Origin: Perognathus longimembris pacificus
Taxonomy: Eukaryota; Chordata; Mammalia; Rodentia; Heteromyidae
DNA length: 64,000 nt
Assembly (NCBI RefSeq): GCF_023159225.1
Contig: NC_063181.1
Span: 3,865,606-3,929,605 of the forward strand
Direction of reading: 5' to 3'
Part shown: positions 22,835 through 32,275 of the stretch, one piece after another
Position numbering within the stretch: position 1 is the first letter of the stretch
Layout: every line of letters begins with the position of its first letter
Position numbers and translations under genes: made by a program
The notes under the pieces: model-generated
The model's input: only the letters and a program-made list of their open reading frames with translations
What the model was told of the DNA's origin: nothing
Databases searched by the model: none

Positions 22835-22925
22835 AGCTATTTGCCCAGTGCTGCACAGTTGACAAAGTATTCACATCTGTTTTCTCATTTGATCCTCCCA
22901 TCAACTTGTGTTTGAGGGGCAAATA
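22835..22925 (+). mobile_element. MIR SINE fragment
   Basis: CAGTGCTGCACAGTTGACAA and TTTTCTCATTTGATCCTCCC align with the MIR core. Confidence 0.6.
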
Positions 22926-23066
22926 GTTTTCATCCTTTCCCTCCTTTGAACTTGCTCGGAGGAGTTGCCCTCAGGCCCTGGGAGACCAGCTCAGTGTCTC
23001 AACGATGGATCGATACCTGCTCATGAGGTTGAGGTTCAGCTCATGCACAGTCACAGTCCCCCTGTC

Positions 23067-23068
<2 letters not shown>

Positions 23069-23113
<45 letters not shown>
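23069..23113 (+). repeat. (GT)n microsatellite
   Basis: About 22 perfect GT units; likely polymorphic. Confidence 0.97.
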
Positions 23114-23114
<1 letters not shown>

Positions 23115-23839
23115 ATGCATTGTGCATTTGGGCTCATCTTTTCATCCCCTTTAGACTATAAGGTCTATCAGGGCAGAGGCCATCTGGAAGCTTCCTACTT
23201 AAGGACAAGAGAACTTTTGTGAAGGGTTGGTACCAGCACATGGCCTTTTCTGACTTCATGTAGCAGAGTCCTCTCTAAGAGTTGGAGACTAGCACTCTGG
23301 GTGGCTTAGGGGTTACAAGTACCCCAAGTCTGGCTACCTTGAAGAGCTACTCAGATTTTTCCTGGGAATTTCCATCCAGGGATCATAGCAAAAACCCATA
23401 CATACGTTAGGTTCTGAAGTTGGTGGGATGTGCACCTTAGAGGCTCCAAAAACATGTATTTGGAGTCTCTAGATTCAACGGTCTCTTGATTAGGTGAATT
23501 GAATTTTCTTGACATATGAAACAGGAAGAACACTGAACTCTTATCCTGTTGAATGACTGGCCATCTACAAAGGAAGATTGTGGATACACAATATTTCTTC
23601 TTATGGTATGGCTAATGTTTTATGTCAAATTTTCAACAATCAAGGCTTCCTTTGAGGTTACATGTTCTAAAAGGAAAAAGGTGCAGCATGGTTCTTGCCC
23701 CTAACCAGGCATCTGCATTTCACTAAGAAGAGATGTATGCTATTAACATAGAGACAAGACTTCCTTTTACAGCTCAGCTCCTAGGAAAGCATGCTAGCTG
23801 CTTACTTACTACTGGTTTATATAAACCTTTAACTCTGAA
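23114..23839. other. Unique sequence
   Basis: AT-leaning, no gene or repeat recognised. Confidence 0.35.
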
Positions 23840-24005
23840 ATAACTGGAGATTCATAGGAAGATGCAAATACAGTAGAGACAGCCCACATGCTCTCCAACT
23901 TTCCCCATTGATTTTGTCTTATATAGTTCTTCTACACAACAAACTCAGGACTTCAATATTGATACAAAATGTGAATGAAGTTACAGATACATGTTAACTA
24001 CCACT
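23840..24005. mobile_element. Possible ancient L1 fragment
   Basis: GGAGATTCATAGGAAGATGC, CAACTTTCCCCATTGATTTT and ATTGATACAAAATGTGAATG resemble a common ancient mammalian L1 3' segment. Strong divergence; strand not assigned. Confidence 0.35.
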
Positions 24006-24011
24006 GCAGTG

Positions 24012-24165
24012 ATTTCCTTCTTTCTTCCATTCTTCCTTCTTCCCTTCCTCCCTCCCTGTTTTTCCCTCCACTCCTTCCCTCCCTACTCCTTCCCTCCCTC
24101 CCTCCCTCCCTCCCTCCCTCCCTCCCTCCCTTCCTCCCTCCCTCCCTTCCTTCCTTCCTTCCTTC
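24012..24165 (+). repeat. (TTCC/TCCC)n pyrimidine tract
   Basis: About 150 bases of TTCC and TCCC units, all pyrimidine except one G and several A. It abuts the 3' tail of the reverse SINE that follows, from which it probably grew. Confidence 0.95.
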
Positions 24166-24388
24166 CATTTTGCTGATCCTGGAGCTTGTATTATCCCAGA
24201 GCCACTTTGTGTTCAAGGCAAGCACTCTACCACTTGAGCCACAGCACCATTTCCTGCTTTTTCTGAGTAGTTTATTGGAGATAAGAGTCTCATAGGTTTT
24301 CCTGCCCTGGCTGGCTTCGAACTTTGATCCTCTGATCTCAAGCTCCTGAGTAGCTAGGATAACAGGTATGAACTACTGGCACCTGGCT
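24166..24388 (-). mobile_element. B1-Geo type dimeric SINE
   Basis: Reverse copy: GTGTTCAAGGCAAGCACTCT, AGTAGTTTATTGGAGATAAG, TGGCTTCGAACTTTGATCCT and GAGTAGCTAGGATAACAGG. Confidence 0.88.
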
Positions 24389-24399
24389 TCCTTTTTCTT

Positions 24400-24635
24400 C
24401 TGTGCCAGTCCTGGGGCATGAACTCAGAGCCTGGATATTGCCCTTGAACTTTTTTTTTGCTCAAGGCTAGCACTCTACCACTGGAGTCATGGGTCTACTT
24501 CCAGACTTTTGGCAGTTAATCGAAGATAAGAGTCTCATGGACTTTCTTGCCCAGGTTGGCTTTGAACCTTGATCCTCAGATCTCAGCCTCCTTAGTAGCT
24601 AGGATTACAGGCCTTAGCCACTGCTGCCTAGCTCT
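24400..24635 (-). mobile_element. B1-Geo type dimeric SINE
   Basis: Second reverse copy 12 bases on: GCCAGTCCTGGGGCATGAAC, GCTCAAGGCTAGCACTCTAC, CAGTTAATCGAAGATAAGAG, GTAGCTAGGATTACAGGCC. Confidence 0.9.
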
Positions 24636-24806
24636 TTTTTTCTTAATCTGCTCTGCTAAATCCTATCTTGTAATTGCTTTATGAGCTCATTTATATAATT
24701 ATTTATATTTTAGCACCTTAGTTGTTCCTTTTTCCTATGTTGTTGTTGTAGTTATTTTCTCCTTGCTTTCCTGTGGAGCATATTTTAAAATTGCAGTTTG
24801 TTTTCC

Positions 24807-24809
<3 letters not shown>

Positions 24810-24854
<45 letters not shown>

Positions 24855-24896
24855 GTGTGTGTATATATATATGTATATATATATACATATATATAT
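24810..24896 (+). repeat. (TA)n with CA/GT interruptions
   Basis: Alternating purine-pyrimidine, mostly TA; can extrude cruciforms and is a typical fragile or polymorphic site. Confidence 0.95.
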
Positions 24897-25216
24897 CTCT
24901 TTGTAGTTGGTGCAGTTACTATTACATGATACATACTATCTACTGATAGCAACATTTTATCAGTTTGAGTGAACTTCAGAAAGCTAGCTCCTTTTATCTT
25001 CGTTCATTCTCTCCCACTTACAATTATCTTAAACTAATTCCCTATACATCAACTGAGGCTCACAATACCACAGCTGCAATTGTTACTTCAACTTGAGATA
25101 TAATTTAATGCTGTGTTTGTTTGTATTTTCCTGATTGTGTTTTTCTTCCTTTCTGATGCTTTAAGGATCCTTCTTTTGTTATTTCCTTTCTGTTTAGAAA
25201 ATGTCCTTCAGCCCTT

Positions 25217-25468
25217 TTTTTTTTTTTTTTTTTTTTTGTCAGTGATGAGGCTTGAACTCAGTCTTGGGCTCTGTCCTTGAGCCTCTTTGTGCTCAAGGCT
25301 AGCACTCTGCCACTTGAGCCACAGCACCACTTCTGGTTTTTGAGTAGTTATTTGGAGGTAAGAATCTCACAGGGACTTTTCTGCCCAAGCTGGCTTTGAG
25401 CCAGATCCCCAGGTATGAGCCTCCTGACTAAGTAGGATTACAAGTGTGAGGCCCTGGTGCCTGGCCCT
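25217..25468 (-). mobile_element. B1-Geo type dimeric SINE with long oligo(dT)
   Basis: T tract at 25217-25238 (the A tail in reverse), then GAGGCTTGAACTCAGTCTTG, GCTCAAGGCTAGCACTCTGC, TTGGAGGTAAGAATCTCACA and GTGCCTGGCC. Full length. Confidence 0.9.
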
Positions 25469-25522
25469 TCCACCATTCTTTTATGGTAATTTGGAGGTTA
25501 ATGTAATCATTTAACTAAGTCT

Positions 25523-25726
25523 TTTTTTTTTTTTTGCCAGTCCTGAGGCTTGGTCTCAGGGCCTGGGCACTGTCTCTGAGCTTCTTTTTGCTCAAGGCTA
25601 GTGCTTGACCACTTGAGCCACAGCGCCACTTCCAGCTTTTTCTGCTTATGTGGTGCTAAGGAATTGAACCTAGAGCTTCATGTGTGCTAGGCAAGCACTC
25701 TACTACTAAGCCACATGCCCAGCCCT
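25523..25726 (-). mobile_element. IDL-Geo SINE with target-site duplication
   Basis: Poly-T, GCCAGTCCTGAGGCTTGGTC, Geo unit, TATGTGGTGCTAAGGAATTG linker, then the ID half ending CCACATGCCCAGCCC. The flanks carry TTAACTAAGTCT at 25511-25522 and again at 25727-25738, a perfect 12-bp duplication that proves insertion by target-primed reverse transcription. Confidence 0.95.
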
Positions 25727-26100
25727 TAACTAAGTCTCTTAAGATTAATTTGGCAACAAACTCTCCCTGTTATTCTTCATATGAAAATGTCTTGATTTAC
25801 ACTTCATCCCTGGATAATATTTTGGTTGGATACAGAATTCTGAGTTGAGAGATTTTCTTCTTCTGGTGCTTAGAAAATGTTGTGCCATTTCCTTCTTGTC
25901 TGTGTGGTCTCTACTGACAAATCTGCTGTCATTCTTTGTTTCTCCTTGTGGTCCTTTCCTAGCAATAATCTCGGCCTTTTCCTCTTGGTTTCCTAATGCT
26001 AGGGGGCACAAGAGATGATGGATTCCCAGAAACATTATCCTTGATTGCATAATGTAATGTTCCACTGTGGACCCATAGTTCTTGTCCATTTATCTTATTG

Positions 26101-28732
26101 TTGGTTGTTGTTGTTTTTTTAAATTTTCACACCTAGCTAACATTTTCTCTCTTAAATTACCTCTGCTAAAATGACTAATGTAGTTTCTATCTCCTAACTG
26201 GTCTCTAACTGGAATATAATCGCAAAAGAGCGTTCAATAGGAGAGCTAATTGCAAGGCATCTTTTGAAAAGTATTGCTTACATGCCAACATAGGTTAGGA
26301 AACATGGGTTGTTTACTAAGGATGTTGTGGAGAGGTCTTGCCCATGTTCCGTGGTCAGAGGGACGGGGTCATGTGTTGACAGGGGAGGTGGAGGGCATCT
26401 AATACAAGATCTCTTGAATCCCACACATAGTCTGGATTAGTACACTGTGAGCATCCAGGGTTGAAAACACTGAGGGTTCTACAGAGATGGGCTTCAGCGG
26501 GGTCATGGGATAGTGGTCTTCCCAGAACATTGCCCGATAGGGTGGACATAATGTCTGCTGCTCTGCCTGCCCTCTCATTCTTGTTCGTTTTATTTCTTAG
26601 AAGTTGGCAAGTTCCCTCATGCCCTTGGTGTCTCCAAGTCTTCTTCCATCGAAAGGACCTGTGATCAAATCAGAGGTGGCGGAGTCCACGAGGCCGTTGA
26701 CCTCAGGAGCTGTCTTCGAGGAGCCGGGCTGAGTCAGCATCGTTCTAGCAGAGCTTCGCCGTGCAGGTGCACGCTCTCTGTTCTCACGGCGCGCCGGGCT
26801 GTCTCGGTGTCTCCGTGGGGAATGTGCCCACTTGCCTTTCCTGGCTTGTCACCACAATACAGTGTGTACTGGTTTGCGCAAGTCCACCACGGTGTAATCG
26901 AAATGGTGGGGGTGAGACTTGGGTAATGGCGGCGTTATGGATATCTTTTCCCCACACACAGACCACTTCTGTGCCGTTGCTGTCGTTGGCTGTGAAGGAT
27001 TGCATATTTTGTCGTGTTGCTTAGCATTTGGTTACAGCTGCTTGCCTGGGCTGCTGTTATTTCTTTGCAAGCATGGTTTGTCAGGCTGACGATGTCACCA
27101 GCGACTCTGGCTGGGGACACCTCTTCCTTAACCAGCAGAGGAGGTGGAGTGGGGAGTTAGTTTATATTGAGTGAATTCCTATTTTTTTCTTTGGGCCTCT
27201 TTCCCCCCCCCCCCCAATCTGGAAAATGAAGCGCTGGAGGTAGATTCTCCCTGGAGTCTCTTCCAATTACCGTCTATTACCTTCATGGAACACATCATAA
27301 ATAAGGATCATCTGGACATAATTCTTTGTAAATCTTTATTTAATCCCCCAGCCTTTCCTGTTTTAACATCACTTGGCGTAATGCAGGCCATTTATCCTCA
27401 TGATAGATACATGGTGGTGGGTGGAACTCTCCGTCATAGATGGAGAAACTGAGTCTGGAGGTGTGTGATGACTGGCTGCGGTTTTGGCCTCTTATCAGGG
27501 CTGCCCTGGGCTCGGCTTCCCCACGTCGGGGCTGATGGATAGCAGACGGGGCGCCGTCTGATTATTAAGTAGATCAATCACTGTTCTGCCACCTCCCCTC
27601 TTTTTCCTCTTTGGACTCCAGATCACCCTATTTTGAGGTGGCATTTCTTCAGGACATGTTCAGGAACAGAGACTCCCCCATATGAGTGCACCACACGCAC
27701 ATACACAACACGCCCCACAATTCGGTCACACCTATGGTGCAGATAAAGCCAAAGGGAGCCTGCAAAAGAATCTATAGATAAAAAGTCCAGTATCTGGGCA
27801 GGTAACACCCAATTACAACAGAACTGTGTTGACTTACACTTTTCCTTATCGGGGGAAATCAGGTATTCGTGTAAATCAGAAAGGGATTTGATGGATGCCA
27901 GTTCATTGGCGTCGCTAGCCAACGAGTAGGTTTGGTTAAACAAAATATATATTCTCCTTATCTCCAGTGGCGACTATCGCTACAACTCCCTGGCTCCCCT
28001 CTACTCCTCTGAGCTCTCTAAAGACTAGGGTCTTATCTGGAGTTTGTAAGAGCCTCATGTCTCCCAGAGGCTGTGCTAAAATCACTCTGACAACCCTGCA
28101 AGTCAGACCCAGCTCAAGTCATTCTGGCAGATAGATGATCCTGCCTTATCTGCATTTGTCTTGGCAATAAATGTCCTCCTCCAAAGACTGTCTGGGGGAA
28201 GGGACAGGTACTGCCCCCCCCCGGCCCCGGGAGGGGTCCTGGGGCTCTGGGGTCCTAAAGACTGTCCACCGGCTCTGTGCGGCTGGAAGACCAGGTACCG
28301 AACGCAGGGACTCCGTCACTTTGGGCTGCAAACATGTAAAAGAAAGAAAATGCCAGAAACAGCATTCAAAGTGGGGGTTTGGGGAAGGCAGGAAGTGTTG
28401 GACTAGGTAATAAAGGAATAGGGATGGGGATGGACAGAGAAAAGGGCAGAGGGCACAAGAAGGTGAGGCGCTGCTGACCTTTGGGAGCTAGCTGCTTGTT
28501 AAAGATGATGTCTTCTCTGGAGATTATTGGAGGCAGGCCTGTGACAGCCGGGGGTGCGGGGCGGGGGGGGGGGGGCGCGAGGAGTGTAGTCATGAACCAG
28601 GCCGGACCGGAAGTCAGTCATGGCAGCTGGGAGAGTGGCCTTTATATAGTCTGGATATTAATCTCATAGTGGACACATATAGATTCTAAACTTTTGCTTC
28701 TGTTGTGCCCGATGCATTTTCATTCATTCTGT
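26101..28732. other. Unique sequence with candidate regulatory blocks
   Basis: No supported exon. C runs at 27204-27214 and a G13 run at 28563-28575. Two stretches look non-random in motif content: 27290-27600 (separate entry) and 27830-27930. 26670-26830 is locally CpG-rich. Confidence 0.4.
27480..27610. promoter_or_regulatory. Candidate regulatory element with opposed SMAD-type sites
   Basis: CAGACGGGGCGCCGTCTG at 27543-27560 is an inverted repeat with 7-base arms carrying CAGAC and GTCTG, the SMAD-binding core, followed by ATTATTAAGTAGATCAATCA with homeodomain/PBX-type cores. Motifs are seen; function is inferred. Confidence 0.35.
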
Positions 28733-28785
28733 CCTCCCTCCCTCCCTCCCTTCCTTCTTCCTTCCTTTCTTTTCCTTTTTCTTTG
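28733..28785 (+). repeat. (TCCC/TTCC)n pyrimidine tract
   Basis: Pyrimidine-only run that abuts the tail of the reverse SINE to its right. Confidence 0.9.
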
Positions 28786-28789
28786 TTGT

Positions 28790-28995
28790 GTGCCTGTTTG
28801 GGCCTGGACGCTAAGCTCTTTTGCCGAAGGCTAACACTCTACCACTTGCGCCACAGCCCCGCTTCTGGCATTTGGGGTATGCAGCTGGAGATAAGAGGCG
28901 CGCGGACTCTCCCGCCCCGGCTGGCTTTGGACTAGAATCCTCTGATCTCAGCCTCCTGCGTAGCTAGGCTGTCGGGCGTGAGCCCCGGTGCCCAG
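28790..28995 (-). mobile_element. B1-Geo type SINE, GC-drifted
   Basis: Reverse copy with AGGCTAACACTCTACCACTT, GAGATAAGAGGCGCGCGGAC, CTCAGCCTCCTGCGTAGCTA and GAGCCCCGGTGCCCAGCG. It is unusually rich in CpG compared with other copies, in line with the GC-rich region that starts here. Confidence 0.85.
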
Positions 28996-31339
28996 CGTGG
29001 GTGCTTCTGCTCAGTCTCTTCTTACAAAGCCACCAGGGTTCAGCCACGGAGGCTCTGCCTTGCTGAGTTCCTGTCATCCTAGTCATCTCCCCCAAAGCGT
29101 TCACCCCTAGATTTCACGGTTGGATCGTTTCCACGTTTTCAGTACCATTGGCAGATCTGCTGGGGACGGAACGCTTGCAGGACTGGGAGCGGGGCATGGT
29201 GGCCGCAGGTCTGGCGGGCGGCAGAGCAGAGGTGGAAAGTGGGGGGCCTGTAGCGTGGGGCATCTCCAGACAGACAGAGATCCTCATGGAAGCCAACAGG
29301 ACTGGACTCTGTAGGGCCTCCTGGGAGCTTCTCCTCATGGAGGTGAAAGGGGGGGGACTTTCACTGCTGAACTTGGGAAGTAGGGCACCTCCCAACCTCT
29401 CCTCCGAAAGGGAGTGCCAACGGCCAGTTGGTTATTTACTTCTTTCTAATTCTGTTGTTTTATGGGGCCCTAAAAGAGGACAGCAGGGAATTAATAAGAA
29501 AGGTGGAGCCAAGACAAATAGCAGAGTCCTTGTCCATGTGGCACCGGCGGTCTAAAGGTGCTCGTGTTGCAATCGGCCCCACCGTGGGCAGGGTGGGTGG
29601 AGCTGCCCTGCCCCGGGGCAGCCTGGGAGGGCCCCGGGGCTTCACCCTCAGGGATGACTGACAGGTGTGCCTTCCCACAGATGGCAGGTGGACGCAAATC
29701 ATCAGGAAGCTCCGCGCACAGGAGTTTCAGGAGCCCCCCATCGCTCCGCGGCCGGATGTGGGGGTGCCTGCCTGCAGTCTCCAGAAACTCGGGAAAGCAC
29801 GAGCAGGAGGACTGCAGCCCAGGCTAGCCCGGAGAATAACTCTTGTCACCGTTATCGTCTCGGGGGGGGGGGGGCCACCGCTGCCACCCCAGCGGCCACG
29901 GGAGGACGTGGAGTCATGTGTGACCTCGTGCAGGTCACGGAGGGAGTGCCGGGCGGGGCTGGTCGGCAGGTGCCAGGCCCCTGTGGCCCGGGCGGAGCAG
30001 CGGCCGGCTCGGCGGCCCCCGGGAGCCCCCCCCGGGGCAGCAGAGGGGCCCTGGCCGCCGCTCGCAGGGCAGGGCGGCCTCCCAGGGGCTCAGCACCAAG
30101 AGGCAAGGAGTGGGTGGCCCGAAGGAGAGGCCCCGCGGGTGCTTCTTTTCCAGATGTGAAACATCTGGGCTCTCGGAAGCAGGCAGCTGTTAGGAGGGCT
30201 GCAAGGGACACACAGTGGGCAGTGACCTGGTCCCCGTCCCTGGCGTCCAGAGGTCAGAGGAGCAGGTGCTGGGTCCCGGCAGCCTCCTGGTGTGGTCAGG
30301 AGGGTGCGGTGGCCTTCGCCCTTGGGAGTGGCTGAGGGAAGGGTCTTGCCCCAGAGCAGGGAGAGGCTGAGGCGGGCCCCACCGTCCATCTTCATCCAGG
30401 AGGAGCCAACAGAGGGGCTTGCGGGCAGGAGGGAGTGTGCACAGACTCGGTCCCTGACACCCATCTGGGCCCTGGAGGGTGGCTGGATGCCCGGGTGCCC
30501 GGCCCTGCGTGCGGGAGGAGCCGCCGGGAGAGGCGAGGGCGTGGGCTGGGGTGGAACTTCCAGGCCGAGGGTGCGCAGACGCCCGCTGGGCTTCGTCTTC
30601 GGGGACCGGTGGTGGCTGCCCCGCGCTGTGCCCTCTCGCCTCTGGGGCCCCCGGGTGCCGAGCTCTCCCTCCACGAGTCCCAGTGGCAAGGACACGCCAC
30701 CCTGTGTGGCCACGGGCCGCCCCGATGGCCTGCACGGAGGAGGCAGGGGGGGACGACACGTCAAGTGCGGTGCGATGGAACATGGGCCACGGCCGCGCTG
30801 GGCCCTGAGGTCCGCTGAGACTTTCCTTCTCACCCCGCCACGGTGTGCGGTCCTCCCTCCCCGCTGTGTGCGGTCCTCCTCGCCCTCGGCCTCCAGGCCG
30901 CCTCTGCTCCAGTCCTGCTCTTCATCTCCTCTTTGTGGGTTGTCTAGAAACTCGGAAGTCCTCCCCGTGATCCTCAGCCAGGGCACGGTGGCCTCCCCGG
31001 CCCAGAGCCGGGGAGGAGGACAGGACACGCAAGGTGACTTTGCAGGAGCACGGAAGACGCTGGCGTCCACACCGGGCGAGGCGTCAAGACCAGGAACCAT
31101 CCCCGAGTGGAGCCGCCGTGGGTCTGGGCGGCACAGGCCAGAGCCCGTGCCAACTTCCACCAGACACTGCCCCAGAGTCAAGGGGAGCCGGGCTGGCCAG
31201 GAAGACCCTGGCTGGGCATAACTGCGGGGTGCAAGAGGCACTTCAGGGGCAGTGGTGGACTTTTATTGGAAGAGAGAGAGAGAGGAAGGTTCGCCCGTCT
31301 CCATTCCCATTGTTGGGTAGTCAGGTGGAGGTCTCAGGC
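28996..31339. promoter_or_regulatory. GC-rich region with CpG-dense core (about 29560-30900)
   Basis: CpG density is high from about 29.56 to 30.9 kb, between CpG-poorer flanks, so this may be a third CpG island or GC-rich subtelomere-type DNA. Two long open frames overlap on opposite strands (30292-31221 plus, 30090-31241 minus) without known domains. A possible splice acceptor CTTCCCACAG ends at 29680 and opens a frame running to 30159 on the plus strand; it has no recognised protein match, so it is not called as an exon. Confidence 0.5.
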
Positions 31340-31362
31340 TTTCTAGGCTTTTTTTTTTTTAA

Positions 31363-31579
31363 GTCTTTTTTTTTTTTTTTTTTTTTTTGGCCAGTCCTGG
31401 GCCTTGGACTCAGGGCCTGAGCACTGTCCCTGGCTTCTTTTTGCTCAAGGCTAGCACTCTGCCACTTGAGCCACAGCGCCACTTCTGGCCATTTTCTGTA
31501 TATGTGGTGCTGGGGAATTGAACCCAGGGCCTCATGAATACGAGGCAGGCACTCTGGCCATTAGGCCATATCCCCAGCC
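31363..31579 (-). mobile_element. Full-length young IDL-Geo SINE with target-site duplication
   Basis: T-rich tail (31366-31388), Geo unit with a B-box-like segment at 31402-31411 and A-box-like CCACTTGAGCCA at 31462-31473, linker TTTTCTGTATATGTGGTGCT, and ID half with B box near 31515-31525 and A box near 31557-31568, ending at CATATCCCCAGCC. The flanks repeat TTCTAGGCTTTTTT at 31341 and 31581 followed by AAG. The sequence is very close to the 39.1-kb copy, so both are recent. Confidence 0.97.
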
Positions 31580-31599
31580 TTTCTAGGCTTTTTTTAAAG

Positions 31600-31844
31600 C
31601 TTAGAAGAAACCTCACACCCACTGGTGGGCATCACTCTTAGACTCCCGGGGGCCTGTGGGCACCCAGAGGTTTGCCTGAGGGGGGAGCAGGGAAGAAGGC
31701 AGGTGGAAGGCACGTGGATGGACATGCTCATCCGCCCAGGTACTCACGGGAAAGCAGACAGCAGCCCAGTGCTGCAGCAGAGGGGGGAGGTGAGCGGCTA
31801 GCGCGTGTGAGAAAAGACGCTCAAGGTTCCCAAGCCTTAGGGGG
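31600..31844. other. Unique sequence
   Basis: Short GC-rich stretch between SINE and L1; nothing recognised. Confidence 0.3.
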
Positions 31845-32275
31845 TGCGAACCCAAACCACCTCACATCCGTAAGAATGATACTAACCACGAAACAACAAC
31901 CACCACCTAGAGAATAAGAGTCGGTGGGGATAGAGAAAAATCAGAACCTGTGCACTGTTGGTACAAATGCCAAGTGTGGCAGCTGCCGTGGAAAACAGTA
32001 CGGAGGCTCCTCAAAAATGAAGCATAGACCTTCCATGTGATCCAGCATTTATCCTCTGGCTCTAGACCCAGAAGAATGGACTTTAGGAGCACGGAGGTTT
32101 TTGTACACCTGTGTTCGTACAGCTTTATTCACAGCGGTCTGCGTATAGAGTCGACCTGAGTATACATCCGTGGATGAAGGGGTAACAAAACATGAAGTGT
32201 CCATATGATGGAACATTACTCAGCCTTAAAAAGGAAGGCACTCGTGGCCCATGCTCCGGCATGGACGAGCCTTTC
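31845..32275 (+). mobile_element. LINE-1 ORF2 3' fragment, decayed
   Basis: Plus-strand order of the L1 ORF2 end: CACCTCACATCCGTAAGAAT, CTGTGCACTGTTGGTACAAA, GAAAACAGTACGGAGGCTCC, CATGTGATCCAGCATTTATC, AAGTGTCCATATGATGGAAC, ATTACTCAGCCTTAAAAAGG. The reading frame is interrupted, so this is a fossil. Confidence 0.8.

Larger units (their letters stand above)
24640..26100 (-). mobile_element. Ancient L1M, interrupted by TA repeat and two SINEs
   Basis: Segments 24700-25200 and 25740-26050 (AATGTCTTGATTTACACTTC, TTTTGGTTGGATACAGAATT, GACAAATCTGCTGTCATTCT) follow the reverse order of an old L1 3'-UTR. The (TA)n tract, a B1-Geo SINE and an IDL-Geo SINE interrupt it. The IDL-Geo insertion duplicated TTAACTAAGTCT, so the L1 predates it. 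Confidence 0.6.

Noticed and set aside
30090..31241. 383-codon minus frame overlapping a 309-codon plus frame
   Set aside because: GC-rich chance frames; no domain and no splice structure that I can defend.
31363..31579. tRNA-like A and B boxes suggesting tRNA genes
   Set aside because: The boxes belong to SINEs (ID and Geo halves) with A tails and target duplications; no cloverleaf typical of a functional tRNA gene.
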